Under the pieces are notes generated by a model. That model was not told the origin of the DNA, did not search any database, and was given only the letters and a program-made list of their open reading frames with translations. Shown here piece after piece: positions 42,295 through 52,190 of a stretch of DNA of 64,000 nt. The stretch's first letter is position 1, and the number at the start of each line of letters is the position of its first letter. The position numbers and the translations under genes are program-made. Source of the stretch: Isosphaeraceae bacterium EP7 (GTDB taxonomy: Bacteria > Planctomycetota > Planctomycetia > Isosphaerales > Isosphaeraceae); assembly GCA_038400315.1 (NCBI GenBank), contig CP151667.1, positions 372,001-436,000 on the forward strand. The letters run 5' to 3'.

Positions 42295-45078
42295 TCAGGG
42301 GGACGCGATCGGGCGGCGGTCGACCTCGGCCCGGGCGCGGAGCCCCTGGCCCTCGAAGCTGACGCCCAGACGGGCCGACCGGAGCCTGGCCAGAAGGTCG
42401 ACCTCGGCCGGCCCTTCCTTCGGGTTCGAGGGGCTGCCGAAGGTGGTCGACTCCATCGTGCCGAGCCCGTCATTCCAGGCATACCCGCCGGAGAGCCGGA
42501 CCCCCCAGGCGGCCTCGTGCAGCTCCACGGGATCGGACCCGGGGGCCAGCCTGTGCCACTCGTTGAGGATCGGCAGGTTGGCCCAGGCCGCCACCCGCTG
42601 GGCCTCGCGATACTTGTCGCGGAAGCCGGTGTCCAGCAGCCTGAGCGACCCGTCGTTCGCCCGCAGCGCCAGGCCGGTGCCCAGCCATGGACCTTGTGCC
42701 TCGGCCAGCGCCTTCGCCTTGTCGGGGTCCGCGGCCCGCTCCAGCACACGCTTGATGACCGCCTCGCTGGTCGTGATGGTGAACGACTTTGGCGAGGCCG
42801 AGTAGTAGAGGGCCAGCTTGGCCGCGGGCCCGGCCATCTCGGCGGCCTCGGCCGCGGGGGCCACCTTCACGTAGGGTTTGCCGGCGTGCTCAAGGTTCGA
42901 CCAGACCGTCATCTGGGGCGCCGTCTGCTCGATGAACCCGCGAAGGGCCGACAGGAACAGGGTCAGGCCCAGGGGGTTGGAGACCTCGGCGCGGATGGCC
43001 ACCGGCAACCGATCGACATTCGCCAGGGTGAAGGCCTGGGCCTCGGGCGCCTTGGCGAGCTCGGCCCAGAACGGATCGGCGTCCAGGTAGAAGGAGACGC
43101 TCTTGCCCAGCCAGCCGAACGCCAGACCTCCGGGGCCTTGAAGCATGGTCCTGACCGAGGCCTCCTGCCGCTTGATGAACTCGGACTCGACGTCGAACGC
43201 CATCGCCAGATGCACCAGCGCCTCGGGGTGCAAATCAGCCCCCAGGGGCGGGATCTCCGCCTTGCCGATGACCTGGAGGAACGGCCGGTAGTCGCTCCCC
43301 ACGATCAGGGGGATCACCGTCAGGTCGGCCGAGACCTTCCCTTCGGCCAGCCCGAACCGCACCGCGATCGGGTCGAACGACTGCCGCCAGTTCGCCTGAT
43401 ATCCGTCGCGCCAGCGGCCATAGGCCTCGGCCTCGCGGGCGTCGACCGTCTCCATCGGAAGCTCGACGATTGGGGTCAGGAACTGCACCGATCCATAAGT
43501 GGACGACACAACACCCCGGACGGTCCGGGCGATGGTCCCCAGGTCGAGGTCGGCCGCCGCGGGGGGGACGACGAACGGCCCTGCCGGCGCCTGGCCCCGG
43601 GCGATCTCGGCCATTCCGCCCGCCTGCATCTCGGCCAGCGCCGCCGCCGCCCGCACGCGCCGCTGCGCACCGATCCGCCAGCGCGGCCCGCACCAGCGGC
43701 GGATCGTCGCGTCGGTCAGCACCAGCAGGCCCGACTCGGCCGCCTCGCCCTTCGTGTAGCGATCGCGGAAATAGGTGTACTCGGGGGCATCGGCCAGCTT
43801 CGGCACCTTGCCGGTCGAGGCCTCGACGACCCCCTTCAGGCCCTGCACCGAGTTACCCAGGGCCACCGCGCCCCCCAGGTCGGCCACAAATCCGCTCAGG
43901 CTCCGATCGGGATTGACCGTACCCAAATAGCCCACGCCGCCGAGGTCGCCTTGCACGGCCGTCGCCGTCGGATCGGCCAGCCTCGCGGTCTCCAGGGCTT
44001 GCCTCAGCGATTCGGCCAGTGCCTTCGAGTCGGCCGATTCCAGCAGCAAGACGACGTCGGTTCCCGTCGGCAGGAAGGGGTCGGAACCGGTCATCGCCAC
44101 GGCGCCGATCTTGCCACCGGCCGCCAGTTTCGCCAGCCCGTCGAGGCCGATGCCGAGCTGTCGCTCGTAGCGTTCGAGCAGCCGTTCATCCTCGGCCCGC
44201 TCCATCCCCATCCTGGCCAACCCGAACCCGCCGGAGAAGACCTCGCGGGCCACCGCCCCCAACGCACCCACCCCCGGGGAGAACAACGCATGCTGATCCG
44301 CCGGGATTCGCCCCGCCAGGGCATCGAGCTTCGGCGCCTTGCCCGCGATCAGGGGCTTCCAGTCGATCTCCGCGACCGTGATCCCCGGCAGGCCGGCAAT
44401 GGCCACGCCGGGGACGGCCTGGTTGCCGGCCGGCCCGACGAGCAGCGGGCGGTCGAGCTGCAGGTTCTCGCTGACGGCCCGGCCGCCGCCGAACAGGTCG
44501 AACGTCCGCTCCAGGTCGTCACGCGGCGGCTCGCCCGCCCGATTCGGCCCCGCGACCGCCGGCATCGCCCCCGGCACCGCGGCGCGGGCGACGGCCGCCT
44601 GATGCCGGAACCAGGCCGAGCCCGGTAGGGCTCGCGCGGCCAGATGCTCGTAATATCGCCACTTCGCCTTGAGGAACGCGCCCTTCGCCGTCGGGTCGGC
44701 CGCCGCGGGCAGCTTGACCGTCCGGCGCCGGTGCTCGGCCCCGTCCGCGGCGACGAACCAGGCCTCCGCCTCCCTCGCCTCGGGGAGCCTCACCGCCACG
44801 CCGACGACTTTGGGGATGTTCCAGCTCGCGGCGGCCGGGATCAGGCCCGGCTCGACCTGCTCCCCTTCGAAGACAGGGTACGCCTCGCCCGGGCCGACCA
44901 CGCCCGAAGTCGGGACGAGGTTCCTGTCGAAGGACGAGGGGTCCGCCGCCGGCACGCTCGCCTGAGCGAAGTGGTCCTCGGCGAACGTGGCGGACGGCGT
45001 TAGCAACAGGACGGCGGCCAGGGCGATGCCGACGCGCGGCCTCCCGCTGGGGCGTGGTCCGCGACGCTGGCTGGTCAT
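42295..45078 (-). CDS. Large exported planctomycete protein of unknown function
   Basis: A 927-residue protein with a signal peptide (GIALAAVLLLTPSATFAED). The composition is high in Ala, Gly, Leu and Glu with few Cys. Recurrent features are long amphipathic helices (YERQLGIGLDGLAKLAAGGKIGAVAMTGSDPFLPTGTDVVLLLESADSKAL) and beta-rich ends. No named domain is recognisable to me. The consistent codon usage over the entire length supports one gene. It is 97 nt upstream of the oxidoreductase gene on the same strand; a shared transcript is possible. Confidence 0.8.
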   Translation of the reverse strand: MTSQRRGPRPSGRPRVGIALAAVLLLTPSATFAEDHFAQASVPAADPSSFDRNLVPTSGVVGPGEAYPVFEGEQVEPGLIPAAASWNIPKVVGVAVRLPEAREAEAWFVAADGAEHRRRTVKLPAAADPTAKGAFLKAKWRYYEHLAARALPGSAWFRHQAAVARAAVPGAMPAVAGPNRAGEPPRDDLERTFDLFGGGRAVSENLQLDRPLLVGPAGNQAVPGVAIAGLPGITVAEIDWKPLIAGKAPKLDALAGRIPADQHALFSPGVGALGAVAREVFSGGFGLARMGMERAEDERLLERYERQLGIGLDGLAKLAAGGKIGAVAMTGSDPFLPTGTDVVLLLESADSKALAESLRQALETARLADPTATAVQGDLGGVGYLGTVNPDRSLSGFVADLGGAVALGNSVQGLKGVVEASTGKVPKLADAPEYTYFRDRYTKGEAAESGLLVLTDATIRRWCGPRWRIGAQRRVRAAAALAEMQAGGMAEIARGQAPAGPFVVPPAAADLDLGTIARTVRGVVSSTYGSVQFLTPIVELPMETVDAREAEAYGRWRDGYQANWRQSFDPIAVRFGLAEGKVSADLTVIPLIVGSDYRPFLQVIGKAEIPPLGADLHPEALVHLAMAFDVESEFIKRQEASVRTMLQGPGGLAFGWLGKSVSFYLDADPFWAELAKAPEAQAFTLANVDRLPVAIRAEVSNPLGLTLFLSALRGFIEQTAPQMTVWSNLEHAGKPYVKVAPAAEAAEMAGPAAKLALYYSASPKSFTITTSEAVIKRVLERAADPDKAKALAEAQGPWLGTGLALRANDGSLRLLDTGFRDKYREAQRVAAWANLPILNEWHRLAPGSDPVELHEAAWGVRLSGGYAWNDGLGTMESTTFGSPSNPKEGPAEVDLLARLRSARLGVSFEGQGLRARAEVDRRPIASP

Positions 45079-45298
45079 CGATCAATCTCCGACGAGGGGG
45101 AGCCCGGCACAAGGCTGAATCCACGCACGCTACCCCCCAACGGCCCGGCCTGCAAGCCGGCCCGCCTCGATCCCGTCCAATCCGCATGCGTGATTTCGTC
45201 CGATTCATCGCCCAGATTTCCCGAACCTTCGCGACGGGCATGACGATTGCGGAGTCGGCATGCCGACCGCCCAGGCCGCCTCAACGAGGATTTTGACG

Positions 45299-46219
45299 AT
45301 GGCAACCGAAGGCGAAGGCTCGGCCTCGAAGAAGCCCAAGGCCCGCCCCAAGAAGACCGCGAGCAAGGGGCCGACCAAGGACCCCAAGGGAGGCCTCACC
45401 GCCGCCGGCCGGGCGGCCTTCAAGAAGTCGGAAGGGGCCAACCTCAGGCCCGGCGTCACCAAGCCGCTGGCCGACATGACGCCCGAGGACATGAAGCGCA
45501 AGGGCTCTTTCCTGCGTCGCCACTTTGTCACATTGCGCGGCCCCTTGGTCGACGACAAGGGCGAGCCCACCCGTCTCGCCTTGCAGGCCCACGCCTGGGG
45601 CGAGGCCGTCCCCAAGACGCCCGCGGATGCGAAGAAGCTGGCCGAGAAGGGAGCGGATCTGCTCGATCGTTATCACAAGGCCCAGGACTCCGAGAAGTCC
45701 AAGGCAGGGACCAAAACGAACGCTCCGAAGGCCAAGGCTAAGAAGGCCGATCACAGCGATGCCAAGCCGAAGGCGAAACCGGCCGCTTCCAAGAAAGCTT
45801 CCTCTAAATCGACCGACAAGACCTACACCGACCCCGGCTTGCGCGAGCGCCTGAAGGCCCAAATTATGGCCGGCGACAAGGGGGGCAAGCCCGACCAGTG
45901 GAGCGCCCGCAAGTCGCAGCTTCTGGCCGCCGAGTATAAGAAGGCCGGCGGCGGCTATACCCGTGGAAAGGCAATGAAGACCGAGAGCCAGGAGCACCTG
46001 GATCACTGGACCGATCAGGACTGGACCACAGCCGACGGCAAGCCGGCGGAGCGCGACGGCGAGACTGCCCGCTACTTGCCCGAGGCCGCCTGGGACGAGC
46101 TGACCCCCGCCCAGAAACAGGCCACCGACTCCAAGAAGAATGCGGCATCGAAGGGGGGCAAGACGTCGGTCGCCAACACCAAGGCGGCGAAGAAGGCCGT
46201 CAGGAAGGCGACCTCCTGA
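45299..46219 (+). CDS. Lys/Ala-rich protein, DUF6321/DUF5872-like
   Basis: About 306 residues, strongly basic. The N-terminal part (GGLTAAGRAAFKKSEGANLRPGV, KRKGSFLRRHFVTLRG) resembles DUF6321. Then comes a Lys/Ala/Ser linker (~140-180). The C-terminal part (PDQWSARKSQLLAAEYKKAGGGYTRGKAMKTESQEHLDHWTDQDWTT) resembles DUF5872. Both families are small, basic and often seen in phage or large-virus genomes as well as bacteria. Nucleic-acid binding is a reasonable guess from the charge. The ATG at 45299 begins Met-Ala-Thr-Glu; the longer frame starts in an unrelated stretch. Confidence 0.7.
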   Translation: MATEGEGSASKKPKARPKKTASKGPTKDPKGGLTAAGRAAFKKSEGANLRPGVTKPLADMTPEDMKRKGSFLRRHFVTLRGPLVDDKGEPTRLALQAHAWGEAVPKTPADAKKLAEKGADLLDRYHKAQDSEKSKAGTKTNAPKAKAKKADHSDAKPKAKPAASKKASSKSTDKTYTDPGLRERLKAQIMAGDKGGKPDQWSARKSQLLAAEYKKAGGGYTRGKAMKTESQEHLDHWTDQDWTTADGKPAERDGETARYLPEAAWDELTPAQKQATDSKKNAASKGGKTSVANTKAAKKAVRKATS

Positions 46220-46239
46220 AAATTCAAGACATCTAGAAC

Positions 46240-47403
46240 CTAGAATGCGTAGCGGATGCGGCAATAGGGCATCCGCTCGCCCATCAATCGGGTGAGGTCG
46301 GCGACCAGGGCCCCCTTCAGCCCCCGGCGATAGCGGACGTTCCGGCCCCCCGTCTCGGAGACCTTCGCCTCCTGGATCTCGGGCACCCAAAGCAACTCCT
46401 CGGCCCTGGGGTGCCAGGCCATGTTCACTTCGTGCAGCTCACGATTATGGGTGAGGAAGATCACCTCCGCGGCGAGCTGCGCCTTGGCCCGGGGTGAGAG
46501 CGCCGCGTCGACCCGGCGGAAAAGCTCGTCATAGTCCTCTAGCCACCCCTCATAATAGATCACCGGGCTGATGTTGATGTGGACCTCATATCCGGCCTCG
46601 ACAAACTCGTTCAGGGCCGCGATCCGCCCCGCCATCGGCGTGGTCCGCACATCGACCACCCGCGCGATCACCGGCGGCATCAGGCTGAAACGGATGCGTG
46701 TCTTGCCTCGCGGGTCGTACTCCAGCAGGCTCTTGTTGACGAACTTGGTGGCGAACGACCCCTTGGCCCCGGGCAGGTCGCGGAACAACGTCACCAGGTC
46801 CTTCAGATTGTCCGAGATCAAGGCATCCACCGACCCGTCGCCGTTCTCTCCCACGTCGTAGACCCAGTCTCGCTCGTCCACCTGGTTGGGCGTGGTTTTC
46901 GGCCCGAGCCCCTCGGCATGCCGGCGGATCGCGTCGCAGATGTCCTCGATATTCACGAAGGTGCTGATCGGATTCGAGTAGCCCTTACGCCTGGGCACAT
47001 AGCAATACGAACATGCCATCGCGCAGCCGTTGGAGTACCCGGGCGCGATGAAGTCGGCCGAACGCCCGTTGGGGCGCACGTCCATCGACTTGCGGGTGCC
47101 CAGCACCAGCACTCCCTTCTTGATCGCCAGCCAGTCCTCCGCCGCCCGCTCGTCCTTGCGCAAGCCGGCGATGTTCCAGTGCGACCCCACCACAACCTGC
47201 CGCGCATCGGGGAACCGGGCCAGGATGTCTCGCCCACGCTCATAAAGCCGGACCGCGGGCTCGAGGTAGATCGTCTCCACGTCAAGCAGCCGAGAGGCCG
47301 CCAGCCCCGCCGGAACGCCCGAGACCAGCGTTGAACGATCCGCCTCGACCATCGTCAGGCCCCTCGCACTACGGACGGCACCAGAACCCGCTTCGGCCCC
47401 CAT
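46240..47403 (-). CDS. Radical SAM protein of the spore-photoproduct-lyase-like family
   Basis: A 387-residue radical SAM enzyme. GYSNGCAMACSYCYVPRRKG gives Cys127, Cys131 and Cys134, the CxxxCxxC cluster motif. The N-terminal region (ETIYLEPAVRLYERGRDILARFPDARQVVVGSHWNIAGL) and the C-terminal AEVIFLTHNRELHEVNMAWHPRAEELL are those of SPL-family proteins. It lies in a genus that does not sporulate, so the DNA-repair role is by homology only. Start 47403 versus 47352 (MVEADRS) is uncertain; the SPL homology begins after both. Confidence 0.85.
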   Translation of the reverse strand: MGAEAGSGAVRSARGLTMVEADRSTLVSGVPAGLAASRLLDVETIYLEPAVRLYERGRDILARFPDARQVVVGSHWNIAGLRKDERAAEDWLAIKKGVLVLGTRKSMDVRPNGRSADFIAPGYSNGCAMACSYCYVPRRKGYSNPISTFVNIEDICDAIRRHAEGLGPKTTPNQVDERDWVYDVGENGDGSVDALISDNLKDLVTLFRDLPGAKGSFATKFVNKSLLEYDPRGKTRIRFSLMPPVIARVVDVRTTPMAGRIAALNEFVEAGYEVHINISPVIYYEGWLEDYDELFRRVDAALSPRAKAQLAAEVIFLTHNRELHEVNMAWHPRAEELLWVPEIQEAKVSETGGRNVRYRRGLKGALVADLTRLMGERMPYCRIRYAF

Positions 47404-47433
47404 TGTAGACGCCCGTCCAGGCGCGAGGGATTC

Positions 47434-47510
47434 CTGTTATTTCTTTAACGAAACCGCTTGCGGCCATCGCCAAGCCGCGTTAACCTGCACTTCTGTTAAA
47501 GAATCAACAG
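47434..47510 (+). promoter_or_regulatory. Candidate BlaI operator pair upstream of the BlaI/M56 operon
   Basis: CTGTTATTTCTTTAAC (47434-47449) and GTTAAAGAATCAACAG (47495-47510) are complementary at 14 of 16 positions with a 45-nt spacer. Each copy also has a GTT...AAC dyad of its own (GTTATTTCTTTAAC; GTTAAAGAATCAAC). A weak promoter-like TTGCGG-N17-TAACCT lies between them (47458-47486). The placement, ending 13 nt before the blaI-like start, fits autoregulation of a BlaI repressor. Confidence 0.6.
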
Positions 47511-47523
47511 GAGGGCGTGAGCG

Positions 47524-47949
47524 ATGGCACGAGGACGGTCGGAGTCGCTGACCGGGCGCGAGTCGCAGATCATGGACGCGCTCTGGCGGCTGGGCGAGGC
47601 GACCGCCGATCATGTGCGCGAGGCCCTGCCCGATGATCCGCATGATTCGACGATCCGGACCATGCTGCGGGTGCTCGAAACCAAGGGGTATGTCACCCAC
47701 GAGGTCCGGGGCAAGGCCTACCACTACCGCGCGGCGGTCGCCCGCCAGAAGGCGCAGCGCAACGCCCTGTCGGGGTTGCTGGCGCAGTTCTTCGGTGGCT
47801 CGGCCGAGGACCTGGTCCTTCGCCTGATCGAAGACGAGCAGATTACTCTCAAGCAACTCGACGAGCTGCGCCGCGCCAATCCCCCGGGGCGCGTCGAGGC
47901 GAACGACAAGCGAGGCACCAAGGGCCGCGGGACCGACCAGGGAGCCTGA
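47524..47949 (+). CDS. BlaI/MecI/CopY-family repressor
   Basis: A 141-residue winged-helix repressor. LTGRESQIMDALWRLGEATADHVREALPDDPHDSTIRTMLRVLETKGYVTHEVRGKAYHYRA is the full BlaI DNA-binding domain. The C-terminal dimerisation part (ARQKAQRNALSGLLAQFFGGSAEDLVLRLIED) is present. In BlaI the repressor is cleaved by the zinc protease BlaR1; the next gene, 2 nt away, begins with an M56 (BlaR1-like) protease, so the same switch is expected. Confidence 0.93.
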   Translation: MARGRSESLTGRESQIMDALWRLGEATADHVREALPDDPHDSTIRTMLRVLETKGYVTHEVRGKAYHYRAAVARQKAQRNALSGLLAQFFGGSAEDLVLRLIEDEQITLKQLDELRRANPPGRVEANDKRGTKGRGTDQGA

Positions 47950-47951
47950 CC

Positions 47952-50900
47952 ATGCTCGACATCCTGCCGATCGATTTTCCGCCTGCCCGGGCGGCCCTCG
48001 TCATCGCGGTCGACGTCGCCCTGAAGTCCGGCGCGTTCCTCGCCGCGGCCTACGCCGCGCACGCCCTGCTCGGCCCGCGCCGGGCCCTGGCCCGGTCGGC
48101 CCTCTGGAACGCCTGCCTCGTCGGGCTGGTGTTGCTGCCGGTCACGACGCTCCTCGTCCCCAGGCTGAACATCCCCCTGCCCTGGCCGGCCGTCGAGGTC
48201 GCTCGCCCGGCAACCATGCCGGCGACCGCCCCCCCGGCCCCTCGCCCCATCGCTGTCGCGACCCCGTTCATGAGGCCGGAGCCCCGCTTGCTCGTCAGCC
48301 CGATCGGGCCGAGAATCGCCTCGCGAACTCCCGATTTCGCCTCGGACGCTCCTGCCCGTAGAATTGGCATGTTCACCATCATTGGTGGCGTCTATTTCGT
48401 CGTCATCGCACTGCTCGCGGCAAGGTTGTTCGGCTCCCTGGCGGCGGTCGCCAGGCTCTGCCGCAGTTCCACGCCGGTCGCAAATTCGGCCTGGCTCGCG
48501 GTGCTGGAACGCTGGCGAGGCCGGCTCGGGGTCTCCCGTCGTGTGGCCTTGCGGGCCTCCGATCGAGTGACGGTCCCCCTCGTCGTGGGCTGGCTGCGGC
48601 CCGCGATCCTCCTTCCCCGGTCGCTTTCCGCGGACGAATCCCCCACCCTCATCGACGCGGTCCTGCTCCACGAACTGGCCCACATCCGCCGGGGCGACTT
48701 CGGCTGGAACCTGGTGCGCCGCCTGGTGCAGATCGTTTACTGGCCGAACCCGCTCACCTGGCCGCTCGGCCGGATCATCGGATCCGTGCGCGAGCAGTCC
48801 TGCGACGACCTCTGCGTCCACGCCCTGGGCGACGCCAACGCCTACCGCGCCACCCTCCTCGACGTCGCCGCCGCCCTCGTCCGCCGCCCCGACGCGGCGC
48901 TCGGCCTGGCCATGGCCCGCCCCACCAACCTGGCCCATCGCCTCGCCTGGATCGACCGCACCGCCGGCTCATCCCGCTGCCTGATGCCCACCCCCGCCCG
49001 CCTCACCTTCGCCGCCCTGATCCTGTCCCTCGCAGGCCTCCTCGGAACCCTCCAGTTCGCCCGAGCCTCACGAGCGGCCGACGACCCCGCGCCGGCCAGG
49101 CCAGTCGTCACCAGGCCGAGTGCTGAGACCAAGTCGGTCGATATTCGGGTGCTGGCAGATGACACCGGTAAGCCGCTTCCTGGCGCAATTGTGAAGGTCG
49201 AGATGGATTTCACCGAGGCCGACAAGTTGGCGGATGCCGACGGCAGGGTCCGCGTCGACCTCTCCAAGCGGAGGTATAAGGAGAGCCTCAGCCTTGAAAT
49301 CTGGGCCGAAGGCTACGTCCAGAAGCAGCATTACTTCTCCCGCGATAACCCGAAATTCCCCGATGTCACCGCGACGCTTACCGTCAGGTTACACCCCGCC
49401 GACGAGACGCTCGGAGGCCTCGTCACGGACGAGGAAGGCAAGCCGATCGCCGGGGCCAAGGTCGAGATCAGTGGCCAGCTTGGGGGAGAGGCGATCGAAG
49501 GCGAGCGTGCATACAAAGTCCCCGCGATCACCGATGCCGTGGGCCGGTGGCGGAGTCGCTCCTTCCGGGCGATGAAATCGGCATCCCTTTACCTATCCCA
49601 TCCCGATTTCGTCGGCAATGATCAACTCGATCCTCGATTCCACGCCGAGATGGATCCGTCTGGAAGGCCGAGGCCCGGCGTCAAATCGATTGCCTCCCTG
49701 CGTGACTTCTCCGACGTCGAAGTCATGACGCGTGGCGTCTCTCTCGACGGGATCGTCACCGACTCGAAAGGCCGTCCCGTCGCGGGCGCCCACGTCGGCA
49801 AGACCGATGCGCAGAACGCGAGAAGTACACTCGACATGTTCCTCGACAAGACGGTCACGGACGCAGCCGGACACTTCCGGTTTTCCCACACGCGGCCCGT
49901 CCCGACGACGCTCATCGTCAAGGCCCCTGGGCACGCCCCCGGCCTGAAGACCGTCGAGGTCGGCGAGAAATCCGGCCCGGTCTCGATCCAGCTTGACCCG
50001 CCCCGCCCCTTCTCCGGCCGCGTCGTCGACTCTCGTGGGACGCCGATGCCGAACGCCAACGTGTACATCGGATCCTGGCGCAATCTCAGGTTAATCGGCG
50101 AGGTTTTCGTGACTGATTCGGAGGGGAGGTTTCGCTGGGATTCAGCCCCCGCGGATACCTTCCAGATCTCCGCGAGCCTGGGGAGCGAACTCATCGTCAC
50201 TCGCGACATCTTCCCGGGTGAAGAGAAAGTGACGCTGCCTCTCAATCGGAGGCTCTCCGTCACCGGCAAGATCCTGGACGACGAGACCGGCAAGCCCGTC
50301 GCGCAAGCCGATCTCGAAGTCGGCCTGCCGGATCCAGCGTCGGGCGAGATCTGGTGGAAACCAAGGCCGAATGCATTCGATCCGGATGCGGGGTACTCGG
50401 TCTGGCTCGACGCCGAGGACTATCCTGAGTATCGCCTTCGAATCAAGGCACCAGGATATCAAGACTTTGAGACACGCCCATTTCGCAGCGACGCAGGGAG
50501 CAAGGAGGAGGACATCCGCCTCGTGAAGAGTCGTGGGCCGACCGATCGAGGCAAGATCGCCGGATTTGTCAACCGGCCCGACGGTTCCCCGCTGGAGGGT
50601 GCGGACGTCGTCCTGGCACTTCCCAGCGAAACGGCCGGGTCTCATCCCGTCTCGATCGTGAACGGGACGATCAAGCCGGGGCGGGGTCAGGAGGTCGTCA
50701 AGACCGATCAACGAGGGCGATTCGCCCTGAACCGGCCTGGGCCGGACGAAGGGTCGTTCTCCGTGGTCATCGTCCACTCCGACGGTTATGCCGAGCCCAG
50801 CCGGTCCGAGCTCGAGGCCGATCCGAGAATCAGATTAAAGCCCTGGGGGCGAATCGAAGGTTCGACCTTGCCCGGCATCAAAACCGGCCCCGGCTCCGAG

Positions 50901-51983
50901 ATCAGCTACCAATCCGATCGGCTCGGCAATCCCGACGTCCCCGCGATCTATGCCAGCGGCAAGGCAGTGATCGACAAGCAAGGTCGTTTCCTCATCGAGC
51001 GAATCGTCCCCGGCGACGTCAGGGTCGGAATTGGGCCCGATCGCAAGTCCGTCCCGCGCGGATCGCGAGATAATGGGACGCTCGTGGATGTGCACGCGGG
51101 CGAGACCAGCCGGGTCGAGGTCGGCCGACGCGGGCGACCGGTCATCGCGAAGGTTCAGTTCCCTGTTGGGAACAACCCGACCGACGACTACTCGAGTCGC
51201 ACGATCGTCGAGATCCAGAGCGGTCGCCCGCACATCCCCGCACCACCGGCCGGCGCCATCGAGCCGTCGACGACCTGGACCAAACAGTGGTGGGCGTCGG
51301 CCGAGGGGCGCGAGTACCGACGCAATTGGATCGAGATTGAGCCGACGACCGTGCAACCCGACGGGTCCATTCGCATCGACGACGTGCCCGCCGGCACCTA
51401 TTTCCTGAAGGTGAAGTGCAGCCCTGATGAGATCTGGAATGCCTATCCCGAGCGTATTGCGACCGCGACGAGGCAGTTCCTCGTCCCGCCAATCCAGGGC
51501 GGCCAGTCCGATGTCCCGCTGGACCTGGGCGTGCTGCGGCCGGCGATCAAAGCGACCCTGAACATCGGCGAGCCGGCGCCCGACTTCCGGGTCGAGACCC
51601 TGGATGGCAAGGTCCTGACGCTGGCCGACTTTCGCGGCAGGTTCTTGCTGCTCGATTTCTGGGCGACCTGGTGTGGCCCTTGCATTGGCGAGTTGCCCTC
51701 GTTCAAGGAAGTCTACGCGAATTATGGGAAGGATCAGCGTTTCGCAATGCTCAGCCTGAGCCTCGATGCCGACAAGGATGCCCCGCGCAAGTTCGCGGCC
51801 GAGAACGGCATGGCCTGGGATCAGGGATACCTGGGCCAGGGTGAGGGCGGAATGCAGGAGGCTTATCACGTGCAGCAAATCCCTTCCACGTTCCTGATCG
51901 GGCCCGACGGCATGATCCGGGCGAACGGGCTGCGGGGCGACACGATTGGCCGGGCCGTGGAGGAGGCTCTAAAGGTCGATTGA
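47952..51983 (+). CDS. M56 (BlaR1-like) membrane protease fused to carboxypeptidase-regulatory repeats and a TlpA-like thioredoxin
   Basis: A 1343-residue chain. Residues 1-~370 carry four transmembrane segments around the M56 protease core with HELAH at 240-244 (LLHELAHIRRGDFGWNLV) and a later SVREQSCDDLCVHALG. From ~395 to ~890 come six or more carboxypeptidase-D-regulatory-like beta sandwiches (LGGLVTDEEGKPIAGAKVEI, LDGIVTDSKGRPVAGAHVGK, and so on). The last ~140 residues are a TlpA/AhpC-TSA-like thioredoxin with FWATWCGPC (CxxC at 1241/1244). The beta-lactam-binding sensor of BlaR1 is absent, so the signal is something else, maybe a redox state or ligand sensed by the external repeats and thioredoxin. 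It would cut the BlaI-like repressor. Confidence 0.9.
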   Translation: MLDILPIDFPPARAALVIAVDVALKSGAFLAAAYAAHALLGPRRALARSALWNACLVGLVLLPVTTLLVPRLNIPLPWPAVEVARPATMPATAPPAPRPIAVATPFMRPEPRLLVSPIGPRIASRTPDFASDAPARRIGMFTIIGGVYFVVIALLAARLFGSLAAVARLCRSSTPVANSAWLAVLERWRGRLGVSRRVALRASDRVTVPLVVGWLRPAILLPRSLSADESPTLIDAVLLHELAHIRRGDFGWNLVRRLVQIVYWPNPLTWPLGRIIGSVREQSCDDLCVHALGDANAYRATLLDVAAALVRRPDAALGLAMARPTNLAHRLAWIDRTAGSSRCLMPTPARLTFAALILSLAGLLGTLQFARASRAADDPAPARPVVTRPSAETKSVDIRVLADDTGKPLPGAIVKVEMDFTEADKLADADGRVRVDLSKRRYKESLSLEIWAEGYVQKQHYFSRDNPKFPDVTATLTVRLHPADETLGGLVTDEEGKPIAGAKVEISGQLGGEAIEGERAYKVPAITDAVGRWRSRSFRAMKSASLYLSHPDFVGNDQLDPRFHAEMDPSGRPRPGVKSIASLRDFSDVEVMTRGVSLDGIVTDSKGRPVAGAHVGKTDAQNARSTLDMFLDKTVTDAAGHFRFSHTRPVPTTLIVKAPGHAPGLKTVEVGEKSGPVSIQLDPPRPFSGRVVDSRGTPMPNANVYIGSWRNLRLIGEVFVTDSEGRFRWDSAPADTFQISASLGSELIVTRDIFPGEEKVTLPLNRRLSVTGKILDDETGKPVAQADLEVGLPDPASGEIWWKPRPNAFDPDAGYSVWLDAEDYPEYRLRIKAPGYQDFETRPFRSDAGSKEEDIRLVKSRGPTDRGKIAGFVNRPDGSPLEGADVVLALPSETAGSHPVSIVNGTIKPGRGQEVVKTDQRGRFALNRPGPDEGSFSVVIVHSDGYAEPSRSELEADPRIRLKPWGRIEGSTLPGIKTGPGSEISYQSDRLGNPDVPAIYASGKAVIDKQGRFLIERIVPGDVRVGIGPDRKSVPRGSRDNGTLVDVHAGETSRVEVGRRGRPVIAKVQFPVGNNPTDDYSSRTIVEIQSGRPHIPAPPAGAIEPSTTWTKQWWASAEGREYRRNWIEIEPTTVQPDGSIRIDDVPAGTYFLKVKCSPDEIWNAYPERIATATRQFLVPPIQGGQSDVPLDLGVLRPAIKATLNIGEPAPDFRVETLDGKVLTLADFRGRFLLLDFWATWCGPCIGELPSFKEVYANYGKDQRFAMLSLSLDADKDAPRKFAAENGMAWDQGYLGQGEGGMQEAYHVQQIPSTFLIGPDGMIRANGLRGDTIGRAVEEALKVD

Positions 51984-52190
51984 CCGGGCCTTGCAATCAC
52001 GCCTGAGGGCGGCGATCCTAAGGGGCCGGCCGGGTCCGGGGTTTTTCCCGGTCCTGACTCGGGTTGATCGGCGGGGCCTCGACGACGAGAGGCCGTCTCG
52101 CCGGATCAAAGGCGGCGGGGCCCGGCCGATCCGTCTCGTCCGGCGTCCCTCTCGCCACCGGGGCTCGCCCCTCCATCGGAGAATCGTCTC

